DNA of 64,000 bases from Micavibrio_C sp965231165 (GCA_965231165.1 OZ246421.1:868001-932000); one strand, 5' to 3'. Shown: positions 49,125-58,222, counted from the first letter of the stretch. The notes: a model not told the origin generated them from the sequence alone. A program made the numbers and translations.

Positions 49125-49778
49125 TTAATGTTTGGTGCCAAACAGACGGTCACCAGCATCGCCCAGACCGGGAACAATATATTTGTTCTCATCCAGATGA
49201 TCGTCGAGCGAGGCCACGTAGATTTTCACCTGCGGGTATGCGTCATGCACGACTTTGACACCTTCGGGGGCCGCGACCAACGCCATGAATCGTATCATTT
49301 CCGGCTTGGCACCCTGTGCCACCATGACATCGATAGCATGCTTGGCTGAATTCCCGGTGGCCAGCATCGGATCAACCAGAATGAAGAAACGTCCGGCCGT
49401 ATCCGGCAGTTTGACCAGATATTCGACCGGCATTTTGGTTTCCGGGTCACGATAGACGCCGATATGGCCGATACGGGCCGCCGGCATCAGCTCTTCAAGC
49501 CCTTCGGCCATCCCCAGACCGGCGCGCAGAACCGGCACGATCACGGGCTTTTTGCCCTCGATCATCGGGGCATCCATGTCGCAAAGCGGGGTCTTGATAT
49601 GGCGGGTGGTCATGGGTAATGGGCGGGTCAGCTCATAGCCCATCAGCAGGGAAATTTCCTTAAGCAGCAGCTTGAACATCGCCTTGTTGCACGTTGTTTC
49701 GCGCATCAGGCTGAGCTTGTGCAGGATCAACGGGTGATCAGCAACAAAAAGATTGGGAAATTTCGGGTCTTCTTTCAT
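49125..49778 (-). CDS. upp: Uracil phosphoribosyltransferase
   Basis: Salvages uracil to UMP using PRPP. 217 residues from ATG 49778, behind GGAGG; longer in-frame readings lack a ribosome binding site. Signatures: FVADHPLILHKLSLMRETTC, PVLRAGLGMAEGLEELMPAA, YLVKLP, the PRPP loop FFILVDPMLATGNSAKHAID, and the end YIVPGLGDAGDRLFGTKH. Follows the GGDEF-like gene on the same strand with a gap of 88 bases. Confidence 0.97.
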   Translation of the reverse strand: MKEDPKFPNLFVADHPLILHKLSLMRETTCNKAMFKLLLKEISLLMGYELTRPLPMTTRHIKTPLCDMDAPMIEGKKPVIVPVLRAGLGMAEGLEELMPAARIGHIGVYRDPETKMPVEYLVKLPDTAGRFFILVDPMLATGNSAKHAIDVMVAQGAKPEMIRFMALVAAPEGVKVVHDAYPQVKIYVASLDDHLDENKYIVPGLGDAGDRLFGTKH

Positions 49779-49866
49779 GATTTGCCTCCGTGCGCGTCTT
49801 ATTCTGGCGGCACAGTGAACAAAATCGGCAGCGGTGTCAACCGCGTACCATGATGGGAAAGACCCG

Positions 49867-50778
49867 CTATTCAATATCCTGAACGTAGCGGCTTAAGGGG
49901 CTTTGCTCGAAATATTCTAGCGAGGTGCTGCCCGGAGCGGTGCTGTGAAAACGCGTAAGATCGTTGCGCATGTTGGCCATCAGATCATCCAGAGAATCGC
50001 CGGGCAGCGGTTCCGCCACACAGCTGGACATGGTCAGGTTAAAGGGCCTGCCCTTCTCATCATTAATAACGATCTGTTCTTCTTCCAGGAAATGGCGCAG
50101 ACGATTGGTGGCCGCCGTACCCCCGGCTATATCGGAATGTTTCAGGCACATGATGAACTCCCCGTCGCCGGAGCGATAGGCATCATCGAACGAACGGATA
50201 CATTTTTTGATCTGGCGCGCGACAGCGGCAATGACCTCGCGATGACGTTCCTCCGTTATCAGCCCGACAATCTGTTCATAATTATCTATCTTGGCCAAAG
50301 CCAGACAGAACGGTTTGCCACGGCGAGCGCGGCGCTCCATCTCGCGTTCAAGATCAATGACCATTGCTTTTTTACTGCGCAGACCGGTACTGACATCAAG
50401 GCCGGTATCAGCCTGCACAGCGTCATGCTCCAGACGGCGCAGCTGATAAACCAGATCGTCATACAAGTTGACGAATTCATCATAAATTTTGAAATCGGGC
50501 CGCGCGCCAGAAACATGGGCCTCGTGCATCAGGTCACTGCCCATCTCGTAAAGCTCCACCTGCATTTTTCTGAGCTTCTCGATGGAGGCCTTGCCGATAA
50601 AATCATCCTGCGTTGAATCGTTCAACCAGGCGACAAATGATTTCGGGGGCTCAAAAGGATCGCCTGCGCGTTCGGGAAAAAATACGGCGCGGAGCACACG
50701 GCTATACCATTCCGCATGCTCATCAACGATGGGCGAAATGGCTTTCAGTTTGCTGTCAATTTCATAGGATAATGCCAT
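49867..50778 (-). CDS. Degenerate GGDEF-domain protein
   Basis: 303 residues from ATG 50778 (preceded by GGAG; longer readings exist). The N-terminal roughly 125 residues are helical with HAEWYSRVLRAVFFPERAGD, SFVAWLNDS and MGSDLMHEAHVSG; His/Trp spacing recalls the zinc-binding CZB-type sensor of some diguanylate cyclases, but this is not certain. The C-terminal GGDEF domain (about 135-285) has TGLRSKKAMVIDLEREMERR and AKIDNYEQIVG. The active-site loop reads YRSGDGEFIM, so GGDEF has become GDGEF. Cyclase activity is doubtful; it may bind c-di-GMP or GTP, or be inactive. Confidence 0.8.
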   Translation of the reverse strand: MALSYEIDSKLKAISPIVDEHAEWYSRVLRAVFFPERAGDPFEPPKSFVAWLNDSTQDDFIGKASIEKLRKMQVELYEMGSDLMHEAHVSGARPDFKIYDEFVNLYDDLVYQLRRLEHDAVQADTGLDVSTGLRSKKAMVIDLEREMERRARRGKPFCLALAKIDNYEQIVGLITEERHREVIAAVARQIKKCIRSFDDAYRSGDGEFIMCLKHSDIAGGTAATNRLRHFLEEEQIVINDEKGRPFNLTMSSCVAEPLPGDSLDDLMANMRNDLTRFHSTAPGSTSLEYFEQSPLSRYVQDIE

Positions 50779-50877
50779 GGCGGCTCCGTCGCGAATCCTG
50801 CAATACGCTCTCATAATAACATAGAGCAAAAATTCTACAGAAAAAGTTAACGGAATCAGTGGTTTTCGATAAGAAAG

Positions 50878-52149
50878 CTAGTCCGGCAGCCACTCCTGCT
50901 GCAGTTCATCAAGCGTTCCGGCGCGGATGGCCGCCCTGACCTCGCGCATCAGGCGGGTGATGACAGCCACGTTATGCTGGGCCACGATCTGGAGCGCCAG
51001 CATTTCCTGCACCTTGAACAGATGATGCAGATACGCCTTGGAATAGTTGGTCGAGCAATCGATGCCCATGGTTTCATCCAGCGGCGTCGGGTCGTCACGA
51101 TATTTGGCGTTGCGCAGGTTGATGCGTTCTTCCGGGTTGCCGCGCATCAGCGCCCAGCCATGGCGGGCGATACGGGTCGGCGATACGCAATCGAAAGTGT
51201 CGATACCCATGCGCACACAGGTGAACACGTCGATGATCTTACCGATGCCCAGCAGGTGTACCGGGCGTTCCGGGTGGATCAGTTGCGAATGCAGTTCGAC
51301 GATTTCATGGAATTGTTCCTGCGAGCCACCAAGTGACCCGCCAATAGCCGTGCCGAAGAAAGCACGGTCACGCGTCCATTCGCAGCTTTCCTTGCGCAGG
51401 TCGAGATAGACCCCGCCCTGCACGATGCCATAAAGTGCCTGACGTCCGTCATGTGTGCGGGCGAATTCCGCCAGAGAACGATCACCCCAGCGGTGCGAAC
51501 GGTGCATTGATTTTTCGGTGTAGGCGCGGTCATTGTGGAATGCGGTGCATTCATCCAATTGATAAATCAGATCGGCGCCGAGCTGGCGCTGGATCTGAAT
51601 GCTGCTCTCCGGTGTCAGGGTCAGTTCACGACCATCGAAATAGGAACGGAATTTTGCGCCCTGCTCGGTGATTTTCAGCAGGCTTTTTTCGCGATTCTTG
51701 CCGCGTCCCTTGATCTCATCGGCAACGGAACCATGGCCCATCGAGAAAATCTGGAAACCGCCGGAGTCGGTCATCATCGGCCCGTCCCAACGGTTAAACT
51801 GGTGCAGGCCACCCATCTTTTCAACCAGATCGGCACCGGGCTGAATCATCAAGTGATAGGTGTTGCCGAGAATGATATCGGCCTGCGCCTCACGCATCTG
51901 CGGCATCGACAGATTTTTCATCGCACCCTTGGTACCGCAGAAAATATAATTCGGCGTTTCGATGGTACCGTGCGGCGTTTTTAGTTTGCCGATACGCGCT
52001 TTTGTTTTCGGATCACGGTGTTCGATATCAAAAGCGAAATTTGGATATTCAAGCGATGAGGGCGGCGTGACAATGATCGGCGCGTTCTTATCAGGGCGGC
52101 GGGGTTTCTTCGGCGCTTCAGGTTGCGGTGCTTGTTGCGGTTGTGACAT
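50878..52149 (-). CDS. tgt: tRNA-guanine transglycosylase, zinc ligands missing
   Basis: Exchanges guanine 34 for preQ1 in queuosine synthesis. 423 residues, longer than the usual 375 or so, with an extra Pro/Lys-rich N-terminus (about 35) and a small insertion after MMTDSGGFQIFSMGHGSV. Catalytic Asp in DSGGFQ and the nucleophile in GIDTFDCVSPTR are kept. The zinc motif, normally PLDxxCxCxxC, reads PLDETMGIDCSTNYSKAYLH: all three ligand cysteines are Met, Ile and Ser, though the fourth ligand His (VAQHN) stays. Identity is sure; zinc independence is an inference. Confidence 0.93.
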   Translation of the reverse strand: MSQPQQAPQPEAPKKPRRPDKNAPIIVTPPSSLEYPNFAFDIEHRDPKTKARIGKLKTPHGTIETPNYIFCGTKGAMKNLSMPQMREAQADIILGNTYHLMIQPGADLVEKMGGLHQFNRWDGPMMTDSGGFQIFSMGHGSVADEIKGRGKNREKSLLKITEQGAKFRSYFDGRELTLTPESSIQIQRQLGADLIYQLDECTAFHNDRAYTEKSMHRSHRWGDRSLAEFARTHDGRQALYGIVQGGVYLDLRKESCEWTRDRAFFGTAIGGSLGGSQEQFHEIVELHSQLIHPERPVHLLGIGKIIDVFTCVRMGIDTFDCVSPTRIARHGWALMRGNPEERINLRNAKYRDDPTPLDETMGIDCSTNYSKAYLHHLFKVQEMLALQIVAQHNVAVITRLMREVRAAIRAGTLDELQQEWLPD

Positions 52150-52167
52150 ATTTCACCTCTTATTGCC

Positions 52168-52260
52168 GTCATTGCGAGCGTAGCGAAGCAATCCAGAATC
52201 TATGAAATCCGTAACATTTCTGGATTGCTTCGTCGGGGGAGTCCCCCTCCTCGCAATGAC
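52168..52260. repeat. Palindromic repeat, family C
   Basis: CGTCATTGCGAGCGTAGCGAAGCAATCCAGAA ... TTCTGGATTGCTTCGTCGGGGG ... CCTCGCAATGACA. The arms pair over about 25 bases; the right half carries a GGGGGAGTCCCCC insertion that is itself a small hairpin. Located between tgt and rpmB. Confidence 0.88.
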
Positions 52261-52331
52261 ACTTAAATCAAGTTCAAAACAAAATGCGCGGCTACTGGCC
52301 GCGCACTTGTTCGTACAACGCTTGCGCGTGA

Positions 52332-52739
52332 TTACTTCGCGGCCTTTTTCGGCGCAGCGGCTTTCGCGGCTGTTTTCTTCAACTGACGTGCCGAGATGTT
52401 CGGCTTTTTCAGGTGCGGCTTTTTTGGCGCTGCTTTTTTCGGCGCTTCTTTACCATCGGCAGCGAGTTTTTTCTCGATCTGTACTTTGACTTTTGCCAGA
52501 ACCGGATCAAGTTTGGTCTTCGCTGTGCTGGTCAGCCAGACGTCCAGACCGCCTTTGTGTTCGATCGTGCGCAGACCATTCGGGCCTACACGAATACGTA
52601 CGGACCTGCCGAGTACTTCGCTGTAGATACCCTGATCGCCAACGCTCGCGTTGAACTTACGGCGAGTTCTGTTCTGGGCGTGGGAAACATTGTTTCCTGA
52701 CATTTGCATTTTGCCCGTAACCATGCAGCGGCGGCTCAT
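52332..52739 (-). CDS. rpmB: 50S ribosomal protein L28 with basic C-terminal tail
   Basis: 135 residues. Residues 1-78 or so are normal L28: MSRRCMVTGKMQMSGNNVSH, RTRRKFNASV and RVGPNGLRTIEHKGGLDVWL. Beyond about residue 98 there is a tail of KKAAPKKPHLKKPNISARQL followed by more Lys/Ala repeats, which ordinary L28 (about 78-100 residues) lacks. The tail resembles the basic extensions seen on other proteins here (for example the XRE protein at 8614). Stands alone on the minus strand. Confidence 0.95.
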   Translation of the reverse strand: MSRRCMVTGKMQMSGNNVSHAQNRTRRKFNASVGDQGIYSEVLGRSVRIRVGPNGLRTIEHKGGLDVWLTSTAKTKLDPVLAKVKVQIEKKLAADGKEAPKKAAPKKPHLKKPNISARQLKKTAAKAAAPKKAAK

Positions 52740-52837
52740 TTTCTTAATCCTTATTCGAGTGGTTTTATTTTATTCCGGGTCGGAAATTAGGGGGTTAGCA
52801 TTGGAAAGTCAAGCAATTTAGGGGGTAAAAACAGGCG

Positions 52838-53866
52838 CTAAAACAGCTTTCCGCCCCAGAAAAGGGCCCCCATCAGGCTGGCCAGAAGCAACATATGGGC
52901 GATCAGGCTCATATACAAGGCCCGGCGCAGGTGGCCGTTCTCCAACTGGGCCGTGGCATTGGCAGGCCCGACCCAGTCCCCGCGCAGGGTGCTGCCGTCC
53001 AGATCGACCGTCGGGCCGCCCAGGGAAACATCCAGAGCATAAGCCAGCGCCGTGACCGGCCAGCCCCCCTGTTCATATTTTGCATGTCCCTTCCCTGGCC
53101 CCAAAGCAGCCAGTGCACGGGTCATGCCGCCGGTGGGGGTAAACAGGCCTGAAAGCGCCATTAATGTCCCGGCCAGCATACCGGGAATGAACCCCATCAG
53201 CTTTTCAAGCGCCAGCGGCACCGCGCCGAAACCCTTGCTAAAGCCGTCCTTGCCGAAGCGCCACGTGAAGGCCACGAGCGCGACATATATATAAGCCCCC
53301 GGCAACCCCGCCAGCAGATACCAGAAAACGGGCGCCACGACGCCCTTATCAAACGCCCGCGCGGCAAAGGACATGCCAACCCGGGTGATACCAAAATGAT
53401 CCGTATTTGTAAGGTCGGTGCGCGTGGATACGGCAATCGCAGCAAAAACTCCCTTACTGACCTTATTATCGCGCTGGGCAAAATAAAGCCGGAGGAGCGC
53501 GAACCAGACCGTTCCCGCCGTCATCGCCAGCGAGAGAAAAACCACTTCAGTCGCGCCACCAAACGGATACTGAAGCGCCAGCTTCGCCGCCGCCTCCCCG
53601 ATGATGAAAAAGAACACCAGCACGACGACCAGCAGGGCAAACCCCCGGAACATCAAGTCACCCGCCGCGCGCTGGGTGCGGTCGAGCCTGCTGCCTGTCC
53701 CGCCAAAGACCCCGCTCACCAGTTTCCACAGAAAGGGATTAGCGTTTCCATGCATCGGGCCGGTTATGACCCCGACAACGACACAAAGAAGTAGCGCCGC
53801 CATCGCGGCATAGACGCGATCCGGGTCATACATGACGTGTGGCAAAGAAAGGAAAAAGTCTTTCAT
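52838..53866 (-). CDS. CobD/CbiB-family membrane protein
   Basis: 342 residues with several membrane helices. The family shape is visible: VVAPVFWYLLAGLPGAYIYV matches the CobD core (APLFW...GGLPGA..Y), followed by EKLMGFIPGMLAGTLMALSG and YALDVSLGGP near the C-terminus. Family members attach aminopropanol to cobyric acid (adenosylcobinamide-phosphate synthase). No other cobalamin gene is in the window, so a true CbiB role is uncertain; it may be a related protein such as an AmpE-like member. Confidence 0.65.
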   Translation of the reverse strand: MKDFFLSLPHVMYDPDRVYAAMAALLLCVVVGVITGPMHGNANPFLWKLVSGVFGGTGSRLDRTQRAAGDLMFRGFALLVVVLVFFFIIGEAAAKLALQYPFGGATEVVFLSLAMTAGTVWFALLRLYFAQRDNKVSKGVFAAIAVSTRTDLTNTDHFGITRVGMSFAARAFDKGVVAPVFWYLLAGLPGAYIYVALVAFTWRFGKDGFSKGFGAVPLALEKLMGFIPGMLAGTLMALSGLFTPTGGMTRALAALGPGKGHAKYEQGGWPVTALAYALDVSLGGPTVDLDGSTLRGDWVGPANATAQLENGHLRRALYMSLIAHMLLLASLMGALFWGGKLF

Positions 53867-54022
53867 ATAAGTAAGTTAGGGCGCAATAACTTGTCAGAAC
53901 ACCCCTATTTACGAGATATACACAGAGTCTTGCTAATATAACCTCATGCTGCGTTGCGGAAATATGGGCAAAGCGGTGTATATTACTAGGGGACTCATGT
54001 AAGCACTTTAAGGAGTAACACT

Positions 54023-55402
54023 TTGCTGTATCATTTTTTCGACCTTCAGCACGCCATGCTGACACCGGCCCGTATGACGGCAGAGCTTATGCGTTCCGCC
54101 TATCAAAACCCCATGAACCCGATGTCCTACACGCAGGCAGGACGATCCCTCGCCGCCAGTGCGGAAATCTTCGAGCGCGTTACACGCAAATTCGGCAAGC
54201 CTGTCTTTGACCTGCCCACAACGATCATTGATGGCAAGACCGTGGAGATTGAGGAGCAGATTGTTTTCGAGAAAGATTTCGCGAACCTGATCCATTTCCG
54301 CCGCAAGGTCGAACGCAAGGACCCCAAAGTGCTGATCGTGGCGCCGATGTCCGGGCATTATGCCACGCTGCTGCGTGGCACAGTGGAGGCGCTGCTTCCA
54401 CACCATGATGTGTATATTACCGACTGGCATGATGCGCGTCAGGTGCCTATGTCAGCCGGACGGTTCAATCTTGATGATTATATTTCTTATGTTCGGGAAT
54501 TCTTGAGCATGCTCGGGTCTGATGTGCATGTGATTGCCGTCTGCCAGCCCGCCGTGCCGGTTTTCGCTGCCGCCGCCCTCATGGGCGCCGATGAGGACCC
54601 TGCCCGCCCGCTGACCATGACATTGATGGGCGGCCCGATTGACGCCCGTGTGTCACCAACCCGCGTGAACGAGATGGCGGAACGTAATCCCGGTCACTGG
54701 CTGGCGCAAACGGTGGTCACGCAGGTGCCATTTTATTATCCCGGCGCCGCCCGCAAGGTTTATCCCGGCTTCGTCCAGCTGGGCAGCTTCGTCAGTATGA
54801 ACCTTGACCGCCATGTCGGATCACACATGAAGTTCTATCAGCATCTGATTGCGGGAGATGGTGAATCCGCAGAAACGCACCGTGCGTTCTATGATGAATA
54901 TCTGTCGGTCATGGACATACCAGGTGAATTCTATCTCCAGACTGTCGATGTTGTGTTCCAGCGTTATCTGCTGCCGCAAGGCAAGATGGTGTGGAAAGAC
55001 CCGGTCAACGAACAGTCATTCCCGGTTGATCCGAAAGCCATCACACAGACGGCGATGCTGACCATCGAAGGCGAGCTTGATGATATCTCCGCCAATGGCC
55101 AGACGACGGCGGCGCATGAAATTGCAACCAACCTGCCCGCTGATCGCCAGTATCATCACTTCCAGCCAAAAACCGGTCACTACGGCATCTTTAATGGCCG
55201 TAAGTGGCGTGAGGAGATCATGCCCCGTATCCGCCATTTCATCCGTGAATTTGACCCAGATTCTGACCCGGTACCGGCAACTGATCTGGCCCTGATCCCT
55301 GACAAAGCTCCGGAACGCTGGGACAAAGCCCATCACGGCATTGACGCCGTCAATGCCCGCAAAGCCGGAAAACCAGCGCCTGAACTGGAGCCTGCAGAGT
55401 AA
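54023..55402 (+). CDS. phaZ: Intracellular polyhydroxybutyrate depolymerase (Cys nucleophile)
   Basis: 459 residues from TTG 54023, behind AAGGAG 7 bases upstream. Matches the PhaZ intracellular depolymerase family: start MLYHFFDLQHAMLTPARMTA, VLIVAPMSGHYATLLRGTVE, DVYITDWHDARQVPMSAGRF. The nucleophile is Cys in HVIAVCQPAVPVFA, with Asp in EGELDDISANGQT and His in KTGHYGIFNGRKWRE, the Cys-Asp-His triad known for R. eutropha PhaZ1. Mobilises stored PHB granules. A paralog with Ser lies at 56091. Confidence 0.93.
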   Translation: MLYHFFDLQHAMLTPARMTAELMRSAYQNPMNPMSYTQAGRSLAASAEIFERVTRKFGKPVFDLPTTIIDGKTVEIEEQIVFEKDFANLIHFRRKVERKDPKVLIVAPMSGHYATLLRGTVEALLPHHDVYITDWHDARQVPMSAGRFNLDDYISYVREFLSMLGSDVHVIAVCQPAVPVFAAAALMGADEDPARPLTMTLMGGPIDARVSPTRVNEMAERNPGHWLAQTVVTQVPFYYPGAARKVYPGFVQLGSFVSMNLDRHVGSHMKFYQHLIAGDGESAETHRAFYDEYLSVMDIPGEFYLQTVDVVFQRYLLPQGKMVWKDPVNEQSFPVDPKAITQTAMLTIEGELDDISANGQTTAAHEIATNLPADRQYHHFQPKTGHYGIFNGRKWREEIMPRIRHFIREFDPDSDPVPATDLALIPDKAPERWDKAHHGIDAVNARKAGKPAPELEPAE

Positions 55403-55493
55403 CCCATTTATTTACATAATAATTGACAGGCGGGCAGCGTCCGGCTTATAGTCTTTTCATTATTACATAACCGTCAATAATTGAGGTGTGACG

Positions 55494-55913
55494 ATGGCTA
55501 TCGACCTTCCCCCGGATATTTCCGTAAATTTTCAGGCAACTGCCTATGGCTCACCTGTGGTTCAGGTCGCGCAAGCCGCCCAGTCAGGCTGCAAGGCCGC
55601 AAACGGTTCGCAGAGTTACAAGGTCGGGAATACCGGCAATACACTGGTGATTGACGAAGACAAATCAGGCAAGGCCGCCTATTCCCTGCTCAAGGCCGAT
55701 GGCACATCTTCTCCGCTGAAGGTGAATGTCGCTGTGCCTTCAGCCATGGTCACTATCGTTACCTTCACCGATAATTCCATCCTGACCCAGTATCATATCA
55801 AAGATGGAAGAGGTCAGAACATGGCCTCCATGTTCAAGGACGCGCAGGGCAAAACACATGCCCTGATCGAGCCGAAACCACAAGCATCGGCCCCCGGCTG
55901 TAACTTGTCGTAA
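55494..55913 (+). CDS. Hypothetical protein between the two PHB depolymerase genes
   Basis: 139 residues from ATG 55494 (GTG 55488 is in frame), with a TTGAGGTG ribosome binding site. Not recognised. No clear signal peptide or membrane helix. Rich in Ala, Ser, Gly and beta-prone segments, with DKSGKAAYSLLKADGTSSPL and PSAMVTIVTFTDNSILTQYH; two cysteines (SGCKAAN and APGCNLS). A terminator follows. Neighbouring genes hint at a PHB granule link, but nothing in the sequence proves it. Confidence 0.6.
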   Translation: MAIDLPPDISVNFQATAYGSPVVQVAQAAQSGCKAANGSQSYKVGNTGNTLVIDEDKSGKAAYSLLKADGTSSPLKVNVAVPSAMVTIVTFTDNSILTQYHIKDGRGQNMASMFKDAQGKTHALIEPKPQASAPGCNLS

Positions 55914-55935
55914 AAGGTCTAAACCAGAAATTCCA

Positions 55936-55965
55936 CAAACGGCTCCGCTTCCTGCGGGGCCGTTT
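55936..55965 (+). terminator. Terminator after the hypothetical gene
   Basis: AACGGCTCCGC, loop TTCCT, GCGGGGCCGTT (11-base stem with one G-U pair) followed by TTGTTTT. Confidence 0.88.
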
Positions 55966-56090
55966 TGTTTTAAGATCCCAAACCATCCACACGCGCACCG
56001 CACCGCAGCATGGTTGTTTATAGACCGGCATATGGCCGACTCTTTAAAGTTTTAAAAACTCGATGAGTCATGAAACAGGGAACCCGCCGC

Positions 56091-57359
56091 ATGCTCTATG
56101 AATGGCACGACCTTATCAGCAGCGCGCTAAAGCTTTCGTTCAATACGGCAGCTTCTGCGATGCGTATGAATAGCGCCCTGATGCAGACATTCAATATGAG
56201 TGCCGCCCCCCTGCTATCCTCAGCCCGTCTTTTTGAAAAAATGGCGAGCGACCAGCCCACACCCGATTTTGACCTGACGCAGATACAAATCAGCGGGCGC
56301 ACTGTATCCGTAACCGAAGAAATACTGGACGACAAAGCGTTCGGCCAGTTACTCCATTTCAAATGCGAAGAGGGCGACGCCCCCCGTCATGTGCCCAAAG
56401 TTCTGATCGTCGCCCCTATCTCGGGGCATAAGGCCACGATCCTGCGTGACACGGTTCGTGAACTGCTTCCGGATAGCGATGTCTATATCACCCAGTGGAA
56501 AGATGCGCGTGAAGTCCCTCTGGAAAAAGGACAATTCGATCTCGCAGAGTATATGGCGCATCTTCATGATTTTATCCATAAGGTCGGACCGAATACACAC
56601 CTGATCGGTATCAGCCAATCGACCGTGCCGGTGCTGGCGGTGACGTCACTGCTGGCCGCCCGTCAAGACCCCTGCCAACCCCTGTCGATCACGCTGATGT
56701 GCGGGCCTATCGATCCCCGTATTAATGAAACGGAAATTTCACGCCTGACACGGCAGCGGAATATCAACTGGTTCAGACAGAATATGATCGTGCGCGTACC
56801 AGCGCATTATCCCGGACGCGGACGCGATGTCTATCCCGGATTTTTGCAGGCCATGGGCATGGCCTCCGCAGCGCCGGGTCAGAAGCATCAGACAGCCTTC
56901 GATATGGTCAGCAAAATTTACGGCGGTCAGGGAGAGAAGATTGATGCCGATGCGCTGTATTACCTCGACACTATCGAACAGGTTTTTCTTGAACACAGAC
57001 TCCCGCGTGGTGTGATGACGTGGAGGAACGAGAAAATTGATCCTGCAAAAATTCGCGACACAGCCCTCTTCACCATCGAAGGTGCAAACGACAACATTAC
57101 AGCACCGGGACAGACTGTAATTGCGCATGCCTTGTGTACGCAGATTCCCCCTGCCCTGAAGCACCACAGGCTGCAGTCAGGCGCGGGTCACCACGACCTC
57201 TTCTCCGGCCCCCACTGGAAGCATGAAATATCAAATGAAATCAAACACTTCATTAGAAAGATTGCAGCCACACGCGGGATTGCCTATGATCCGCCGCAGG
57301 TTGATACCCCGGTAAAAGCCACCCAGAAACCGCCTGTAAAACCGGATCTGGTCGCCTGA
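56091..57359 (+). CDS. PHB-depolymerase paralog with Ser nucleophile
   Basis: 422 residues from ATG 56091, which aligns with the start of the first paralog (MLYEWHD against MLYHFFD); ATG 56070 gives 7 more residues. Same family segments: VLIVAPISGHKATILRDTVR, DVYITQWKDAREVPLEKGQF, TLMCGPIDPRINETEISRL. At the nucleophile position HLIGISQSTVPVLA has Ser where its neighbour has Cys. The Asp (EGANDNITAPGQT) and His (SGAGHHDLFSG) are kept. It could be a true esterase with altered substrate, for example other PHAs or oligomers. Confidence 0.88.
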   Translation: MLYEWHDLISSALKLSFNTAASAMRMNSALMQTFNMSAAPLLSSARLFEKMASDQPTPDFDLTQIQISGRTVSVTEEILDDKAFGQLLHFKCEEGDAPRHVPKVLIVAPISGHKATILRDTVRELLPDSDVYITQWKDAREVPLEKGQFDLAEYMAHLHDFIHKVGPNTHLIGISQSTVPVLAVTSLLAARQDPCQPLSITLMCGPIDPRINETEISRLTRQRNINWFRQNMIVRVPAHYPGRGRDVYPGFLQAMGMASAAPGQKHQTAFDMVSKIYGGQGEKIDADALYYLDTIEQVFLEHRLPRGVMTWRNEKIDPAKIRDTALFTIEGANDNITAPGQTVIAHALCTQIPPALKHHRLQSGAGHHDLFSGPHWKHEISNEIKHFIRKIAATRGIAYDPPQVDTPVKATQKPPVKPDLVA

Positions 57360-57517
57360 GATTTCCATACGGATTTTCTGTGCGACTATCCACAGGCCAA
57401 GTATCTGGAAACACGCTGCAAAGCAGCACGGAAACCCGCAGAAATCCTAGGTTTTCTGGCTATTTCTTTGGGGATCAGTCATACTAGATATATAGGGAAG
57501 AACAGGTCAAAAATCGC

Positions 57518-58222
57518 ATGTCGGACAAGCTGAGCCATATCAGTCCACATCTTCGTCTGCAGGTCAGTAAACGGGCCCGCAGGATGGCTTTGCGTCTGGA
57601 TACCAAGGAACGGGTCGTTTATCTGGTCGTCCCTACACGGGCGGATATGACCAAGGCCAAGGATTTCGCCAAGGAATACAAACACTGGATTCAGCAAAAA
57701 ATCGATGAATTGCCTGATCCGGTACCGTTTCACGATGGTACTATTATACCACTGTTTGGGCGCAATGTTGAAATCCGGGTGAATTATAGCTCTACTTTAA
57801 AAAGAACCTCTATCGAATTGAAACCACGCATCCTTTTGATCAACACCAATAAGAAGGACCAAAAGGAGGTCAGTGACCGCATCATGCGCTTTCTAAAGAA
57901 GGAAGCGTCACGGGTTATCCGCGCCCTGGCCGTGGAAAAAGCCGCCCGTACCGGCAAATCCATCACCAATGTTTCCGTGCGTGATACCCGCTCCCGCTGG
58001 GGCAGCTGCGCCGAGGACGGCAATCTGTCGTTCTCTTGGCGGCTGATCTTCGCCCCTTGGGAAGCGCTGGATTATGTCGTTGCCCATGAGGTTGCTCACC
58101 TGGTTCACATGAATCATGGCAAGGCCTTCTGGAATCTCTGCGCCAAGCTTTCAACAGCCTATGAAGAAGGCCGTGACTGGATGCGCGCCAGCGGTCATGA
58201 CTTGATGAGCTACGGCCAGTAA
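57518..58222 (+). CDS. YgjP-like metallopeptidase (DUF45)
   Basis: 234 residues. C-terminal zinc site HEVAHLVHMNHGKAFWNLCA: HExxH plus a third His downstream. It is preceded by the family segment SVRDTRSRWGSCAEDGNLSF and WRLIFAPWEALDYVVAHE. The N-terminal half is a beta-rich DUF45 region. Family members are SprT-like zinc proteins of poorly known substrate. Monocistronic, with an AAGAACAGG ribosome binding site region upstream. Confidence 0.88.
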   Translation: MSDKLSHISPHLRLQVSKRARRMALRLDTKERVVYLVVPTRADMTKAKDFAKEYKHWIQQKIDELPDPVPFHDGTIIPLFGRNVEIRVNYSSTLKRTSIELKPRILLINTNKKDQKEVSDRIMRFLKKEASRVIRALAVEKAARTGKSITNVSVRDTRSRWGSCAEDGNLSFSWRLIFAPWEALDYVVAHEVAHLVHMNHGKAFWNLCAKLSTAYEEGRDWMRASGHDLMSYGQ

